From HGM04593 sp045661205 (lineage in GTDB: Bacteria > Bacteroidota > Bacteroidia > Bacteroidales > Bacteroidaceae), in contig JAZRFE010000013.1 of assembly GCA_045661205.1 (NCBI GenBank), forward strand, positions 1-63,976: a stretch of 63,976 nucleotides of DNA. The letters run 5' to 3'. Positions 60,069 to 63,976 of the stretch are shown piece after piece (within the stretch, counting starts at the first letter, position 1; each line of letters starts with the position of its first letter). The position numbers were made by a program, and so were the translations under genes. The notes under the pieces were generated by a model that did no database searches, was not told the DNA's origin, and saw only the letters and a list, made by a program, of their open reading frames with translations.

Positions 60069-63000
60069 TTATTTTACAAAAATCTTCTTTGTCTCCACCA
60101 CACCGTTTGCATAAACTGTTCTGACAATGTTCACACCTTTGACAGGAGCAGGTATTGCAACACCCGCTGTTGTGTAGTATGATACTGAAACAACCTCGCC
60201 ACAAGGCTCGTCGATGATAATATCCTCGATAGATGTTGTCTTCGACACCGGAATAAGTTTCCACTGCGCTGTATTTGCCAGGAAGTACCACTGTGCAACG
60301 TGACCATAGTGAGCCTCACCACCGGTGCCGTAACCGCCACCACCTGTACGTACCTCGAAGTAAGAGTAGATGTTATCACCTGTGCGCCAAGCATCGGCAC
60401 CTACCATACGGCGGTTTCCGGGCTTTTCACCGGGAGCAACATATATGCGGGGAGCATCTGCTTCGCTGTACTCACCAAGCACAAGGTTCTTGCCTGATCC
60501 CTGCTCGGGAATGATATATTGGTCGGCAAAGACATTCTTGATGATATATTTACCCCAACCAGCCTCTGTTGCATCACCCTCGAGACGCACTGTATCCTCT
60601 ACGAATGTAAAGTGGTAAGCGGTAGAGTCGAGACCGTATACATACTCGTATGTCCACCACAACATTGTCTCGTTGTCGCGCTGAGTATCCTGATGGTTGG
60701 TAGGGCCTGCATACATTGCAAACTTAGCATCGCCATGATACGGGATAAACTCTTCGTTGGCACTGCGTATCACATAATCTCTGCCCGACACAAGCTCGTT
60801 CATTTCGATAGAGCGTACAGAGGTCTGCAACAAATTCTGCAACTCAGCAGCAGCAGTCTTACATGCAGCATCATCCTTGCTGTCCCACAAAGCCTCGGCC
60901 TTGTTTATTGCGTTGAGAAGTTCATCGATACCGTTGCCGCTATACATACCCACAGCATCACCTACATATTCGGGGTCTACTCCCAAATCGTCAACTGCAC
61001 CTTTCACAGCTTTAAGCTCGTAGTTGCCACGACACTGCATAGAAATTCTATATATGCACCAATCGCTCTCGCCGTCGACGTCATCCTCGTCAAAATTCTT
61101 CACAGGGTACAAGCCCATGTAGCTGCCCCAATCCTGCAACATGTAATAAACCTCCTCGCCATAATATCTCGTGGTGGTATCGGGAAGTGTAACCATACCC
61201 TGATAATAAATCTTAAATGCTCCATCAAGATTAGCACTAGGCTCTATTGCGAACGAACAAGACCTGTCTTTGTAATATGTAGTGGAAACACCCGCCCAAT
61301 GTGTAGGCTGTTCCATATAAGTATCGTTACCAAGATGGCGTATGTAGAAACTGCCATCGTCGGCCTTCTCAAATACAAAGGCGCATGCCTTGTCTGCACT
61401 ATTGCCGGCTACACTATTGAAACTGCTATAATAGCCGGTAGGTTCATCACCATTCTTCACATTAAGGTTGCCAAAAAGCGCGTAAATCTCGCCGGAAACA
61501 ATTTCATCAGCAGACTTGATTTTCTCGCCAAGCACCACCTGATACTCATCGACAACATCTTCGAGCAGAACATCCGCTTCATCTTTCGTGATATTCTCGG
61601 CTCTAGTAAAAGCAAAATACAAAGGCAGGTGCATATAGTAATCATAAGGATATTCACGACCAACCATACCATAAGAGAATGCCGAAATCTCTTCGTCAAG
61701 GGCAACCTCTATGTAGCAATATTCGCCATTCTCGGCATTCTCGGGAGCGTAGCTGCCATTGTCGGGATTGGGAGCATAGCAACCATGATAGAAGGTGTGA
61801 TGGTCGCCGTCGCACAATCCAGCAAGGCCCTGACCATCGCCCACCTGCAAAGAGTTTGTAGAGAACATATCCTCACGAAGCTCTATTTGATTACCCGAAC
61901 CATCGTAAAGGATAAACTCGCCGAGACAGAAGAAGGGAGTACCTACATTGCCGTCAGGTTCTGTCTCGCCCGATGTATTCTTGAACACAGTCATACGGAT
62001 AACATCAGTAGGTTCATCGAGATAGTACATAGGAGAAGTCCAATAGTACATATTATCTTTAAGATTGTCTCTTAGACCACAATCCTCGGTAATAATAATG
62101 GGGAACGATGTTACCTTATCAACGCGTGATGCCCAGAAAGCCTTGAGCGATTCGCTGAGCTTACTGATATAATAATCAATATCATCATAGTTATTCGATG
62201 CCTCGGCAGCAGCGGTAGCATCGTCAATATATCTCTCGAGCATCTCTTTATACTCCTCGGGGAAACCACCGGGTTCCCATCCTGTCTCGGAGTTGCAGAA
62301 GAATATGTCGTCGCCAGAAAGAATAGAGGTGATAGAGTCGAGAATAGTATAAAGATACAACGAGCGATACTCATTTATCGCAGCAGAAAGCTGCACATTC
62401 TGGTCGAACATCTCCTTTGCCGATGCCGACGCGTTTACAAGCATATTCTTGGCAGAAGAGACTGCTGTTGCAATGAACTCATCCTCACCACCAAAATCGA
62501 TATTTCCCTGCTCGACCATCAAAGCCTCGGCCTTGTCGATAGAGGCCTGAAGAACGGGGACAATAGCAGTGTTGCTGAAGTCAACCTTATAAACATTCCA
62601 TGCATAGCTGTAAACATTTGTCTCAGCATCTATGCTGGCATCGTTCACCCAAGCCATTCTCACGTAACGACGTTGGCCTAGATGAAGATTACCATCTGTA
62701 ATTTCAAATGAGCCTTCGACAGCCTCACTGGGCTGGAAAGTCATGGCTGCCGCCTTACGTGCATCGTCGTGCCAATCGGCATTGACACTACCACCTACAT
62801 TCACAGCCTTGGCAACGTAACGGTTATTCTTCAACCAACGCATACGATACTTGCCATCGCCAGCATCCTCAAGATAGAAAACGCTAGCCATAGAGGGAGT
62901 AAGCGCCGCACCCAGAGGAGAATGGTAGAAAGCCTCGCCGTTATAAGGAATATAACGGTCGCTCTCGGTAGCAGTATATTCCCACTCACCACCCTTGATA

Positions 63001-63647
63001 GCATAGAAAGTGTTGGGCTGCAAAGCCTCTACATCGGTAACCTGCTCACCAAGCACAAACTTATCTTCTACCCAGGGAAGAGCCTCGGTACCGGCTGTAA
63101 TAGCGACATAAGTTGGGTCGGTGTAATAGAAATAGTGACGACCGTCAAACTCAATTCTGAACTTATCCACCTCTTCGGGCAGAAGAATGTCAATGTAGTG
63201 ATAAGCCTGAGGAGCCTCACCACGTGAGTAAGTAGAGTGGAAGTAAGAGTTAATGTCATTGTCAACAAGGTAAGCAGTAGCACCCTCGTCAAACGAATAA
63301 GCATTAGTCTCGAAGTTCTCCTCATAAAGTTCAATAAGGTTGTCATCACCATCGTAAACTCTGATTTCACTCATCACGAAGGTAGGAAAAGCAGGAGCCG
63401 AATTGGAAAATCCCTCGGCACGAGTACCTGTGTTCTTGTCGGTATTGCGAGTAGCGAACACCGTCAGACGCAACACATCGGTAGGCTCGTCAATCTCGAA
63501 TACAGGGGAAATAAACTGCGAATAAACACCCTTATTCTTGAAACATTTACTCTCCTTGGAAAAAGAGAACTGCCATGGCTCGGTTGCACTTACAACGAGC
63601 ACAGAAAACAATGCAAAAAGCATTGTAAGTAGTATCGATTTTCTCAT
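60069..63647 (-). CDS. Large secreted protein with repeated modules and type IX sorting domain
   Basis: 1192 residues. Signal peptide 1-21 (ending VVSA). A DEPTDVLRLTVF-type module occurs at about 53-64 and again at about 542-553 (DEPTDVIRMTVF), each followed by a jelly-roll-like stretch with LIELYEENF / IELREDMF. A second module with the pattern Y..I/L...YIPY.G.A occurs near 215-235 and 950-965, and more weakly near 740. Helical segments between (for example KAEALMVEQGNIDFG, KAEALWDSKDDAACK) resemble FIVAR-type spacers. The C-terminal ~75 residues (VVSVSYYTTAGVAIPAP to KKIFVK) are a type A sorting domain. Likely a surface adhesin or glycan-binding protein; no enzyme motif is seen. Confidence 0.85.
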   Translation of the reverse strand: MRKSILLTMLFALFSVLVVSATEPWQFSFSKESKCFKNKGVYSQFISPVFEIDEPTDVLRLTVFATRNTDKNTGTRAEGFSNSAPAFPTFVMSEIRVYDGDDNLIELYEENFETNAYSFDEGATAYLVDNDINSYFHSTYSRGEAPQAYHYIDILLPEEVDKFRIEFDGRHYFYYTDPTYVAITAGTEALPWVEDKFVLGEQVTDVEALQPNTFYAIKGGEWEYTATESDRYIPYNGEAFYHSPLGAALTPSMASVFYLEDAGDGKYRMRWLKNNRYVAKAVNVGGSVNADWHDDARKAAAMTFQPSEAVEGSFEITDGNLHLGQRRYVRMAWVNDASIDAETNVYSYAWNVYKVDFSNTAIVPVLQASIDKAEALMVEQGNIDFGGEDEFIATAVSSAKNMLVNASASAKEMFDQNVQLSAAINEYRSLYLYTILDSITSILSGDDIFFCNSETGWEPGGFPEEYKEMLERYIDDATAAAEASNNYDDIDYYISKLSESLKAFWASRVDKVTSFPIIITEDCGLRDNLKDNMYYWTSPMYYLDEPTDVIRMTVFKNTSGETEPDGNVGTPFFCLGEFILYDGSGNQIELREDMFSTNSLQVGDGQGLAGLCDGDHHTFYHGCYAPNPDNGSYAPENAENGEYCYIEVALDEEISAFSYGMVGREYPYDYYMHLPLYFAFTRAENITKDEADVLLEDVVDEYQVVLGEKIKSADEIVSGEIYALFGNLNVKNGDEPTGYYSSFNSVAGNSADKACAFVFEKADDGSFYIRHLGNDTYMEQPTHWAGVSTTYYKDRSCSFAIEPSANLDGAFKIYYQGMVTLPDTTTRYYGEEVYYMLQDWGSYMGLYPVKNFDEDDVDGESDWCIYRISMQCRGNYELKAVKGAVDDLGVDPEYVGDAVGMYSGNGIDELLNAINKAEALWDSKDDAACKTAAAELQNLLQTSVRSIEMNELVSGRDYVIRSANEEFIPYHGDAKFAMYAGPTNHQDTQRDNETMLWWTYEYVYGLDSTAYHFTFVEDTVRLEGDATEAGWGKYIIKNVFADQYIIPEQGSGKNLVLGEYSEADAPRIYVAPGEKPGNRRMVGADAWRTGDNIYSYFEVRTGGGGYGTGGEAHYGHVAQWYFLANTAQWKLIPVSKTTSIEDIIIDEPCGEVVSVSYYTTAGVAIPAPVKGVNIVRTVYANGVVETKKIFVK

Positions 63648-63827
63648 AATAATATAAGTTGGTTATTTATTATCTACACATACATCAATGCGAGCAAACG
63701 AGCATTCACATACATCGACTTGCGAATTTACAAATAAAAAACAATTTTCATAAATTATGTATGATTTTTTTATTTACAACAACCCCAAAAGAGAGAATAT
63801 TACACACCATACGATGTATATATACAC

Positions 63828-63869
63828 AAAAAAAAGCGAGAGTTCTAAGCAATTGCTTGGAACTCTCGC
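63828..63869 (-). terminator. Terminator of the rrn operon
   Basis: GCGAGAGTTC (63836-63845) pairs with GAACTCTCGC (63860-63869), and the loop itself is the palindrome AAGCAATTGCTT. On the minus strand eight T follow. Confidence 0.85.
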
Positions 63870-63880
63870 GGAGTAAAAAA

Positions 63881-63976
63881 GTGGCGATGACCTACTCTCC
63901 CACAACTAAATGCAGTACCATCGGCGCGGGTGGGCTTAACTTCTCTGTTCGGGATGGGAAGAGGTGGAACCCCAAC
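63881..63976 (-). rRNA. rrf: 5S rRNA, 3' part (5' end outside window)
   Basis: The minus strand reads CTTCCCATCCCGAACAG, then GAAGTTAAGCCC, TGGTACTGC and ends GGTCATCGCCAC, the conserved 5S loops in order. About 96 bases are present; the 5' stem strand lies beyond the window, as would 23S and 16S. Confidence 0.95.

Noticed and set aside
60519..62075. 518-codon open frame on the plus strand
   Set aside because: Antisense to the 1192-residue type IX cargo, which has a signal peptide, repeats and sorting domain. The plus-strand translation is Cys/Ile/His-rich with no family resemblance.
1..63976. CRISPR arrays, insertion sequences, prophage, integrons
   Set aside because: No regularly spaced direct repeats, transposase, integrase or phage genes were seen on either strand.

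Overview
The window is chromosomal DNA from a member of the Bacteroidales (phylum Bacteroidota). Three things point there. Promoters follow the TAnnTTTG (-7) / TTTG (-33) pattern of that phylum. Genes largely confined to it are present: PorZ, GldH, OstA-like and type IX secretion C-terminal sorting domains. The gene orders tig-clpP-clpX-recQ-guaB and metF-holB-ricT-gldH are also typical. I cannot name the genus. Apart from the left edge this is core genome: no insertion sequence, prophage, integrase or CRISPR array is visible.

Layout. 1-1200: a small accessory-looking patch with a frameshifted DUF6973 gene, a partial lipoprotein gene and a DUF2795 gene. 1206-3863: metK, a degenerate methyltransferase-like gene and pduO, read leftward behind a SAM-II type riboswitch. 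3942-10664: porZ, rdgB, a YitT-family gene and leuS. 10918-10991: tRNA-Met with its own promoter and terminator. 11152-14538: a rightward redox operon (Tat-lipoprotein aldo/keto reductase, a polyferredoxin membrane protein interrupted by one in-frame TGA, and a small lipoprotein). 14574-24270: flippase, ruvB, a tandem TonB_C protein, SpmAB-like fusion, metallophosphatase, ybeY, a secreted protein, ftcD and fprA. 24583-31801: purH and the elongasome cluster mreB-mreC-mreD-mrdA-rodA. 31758-36108: metF, holB, ricT, gldH (leftward) and a PepSY-like gene. 36290-52609: ompA-family gene, then a long leftward run tig-clpP-clpX-recQ-guaB-three PpiC/SurA-type chaperones-OstA-small gene-mutL. 52887-55445: lptB facing away from mlaE-mlaF. 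55571-59937: der, era, rpmF, yceD and an orphan histidine kinase. 60069-63647: a 1192-residue type IX secretion cargo. 63881-end: the 3' part of a 5S rRNA gene of an rrn operon read leftward.

Main discovery candidate: the membrane polyferredoxin at 12562-14043 is open for 493 codons except for one TGA at codon 200. That codon falls exactly on the last Cys of the second CxxxCP motif. A 6-bp stem with a GGAG loop begins 18 nt after it, close to the geometry of bacterial SECIS elements. It is either a new selenoprotein family member or a very recent or erroneous nonsense change. Other points worth checking: the A7 frameshift in the DUF6973 gene; the SAM-II aptamer whose 3' strand can instead form a hairpin; a leader repeat shared by metF and recQ; and an internally repeated giant type IX cargo beside the rrn operon.

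Several genes act together on the envelope: OstA, LptB and SurA/PpiC proteins in outer-membrane assembly, MlaE/MlaF in lipid trafficking, MreBCD/PBP2/RodA in wall elongation, and PorZ with at least two sorting-domain cargos in type IX secretion. Where promoters are given, they rest on motif matches only.
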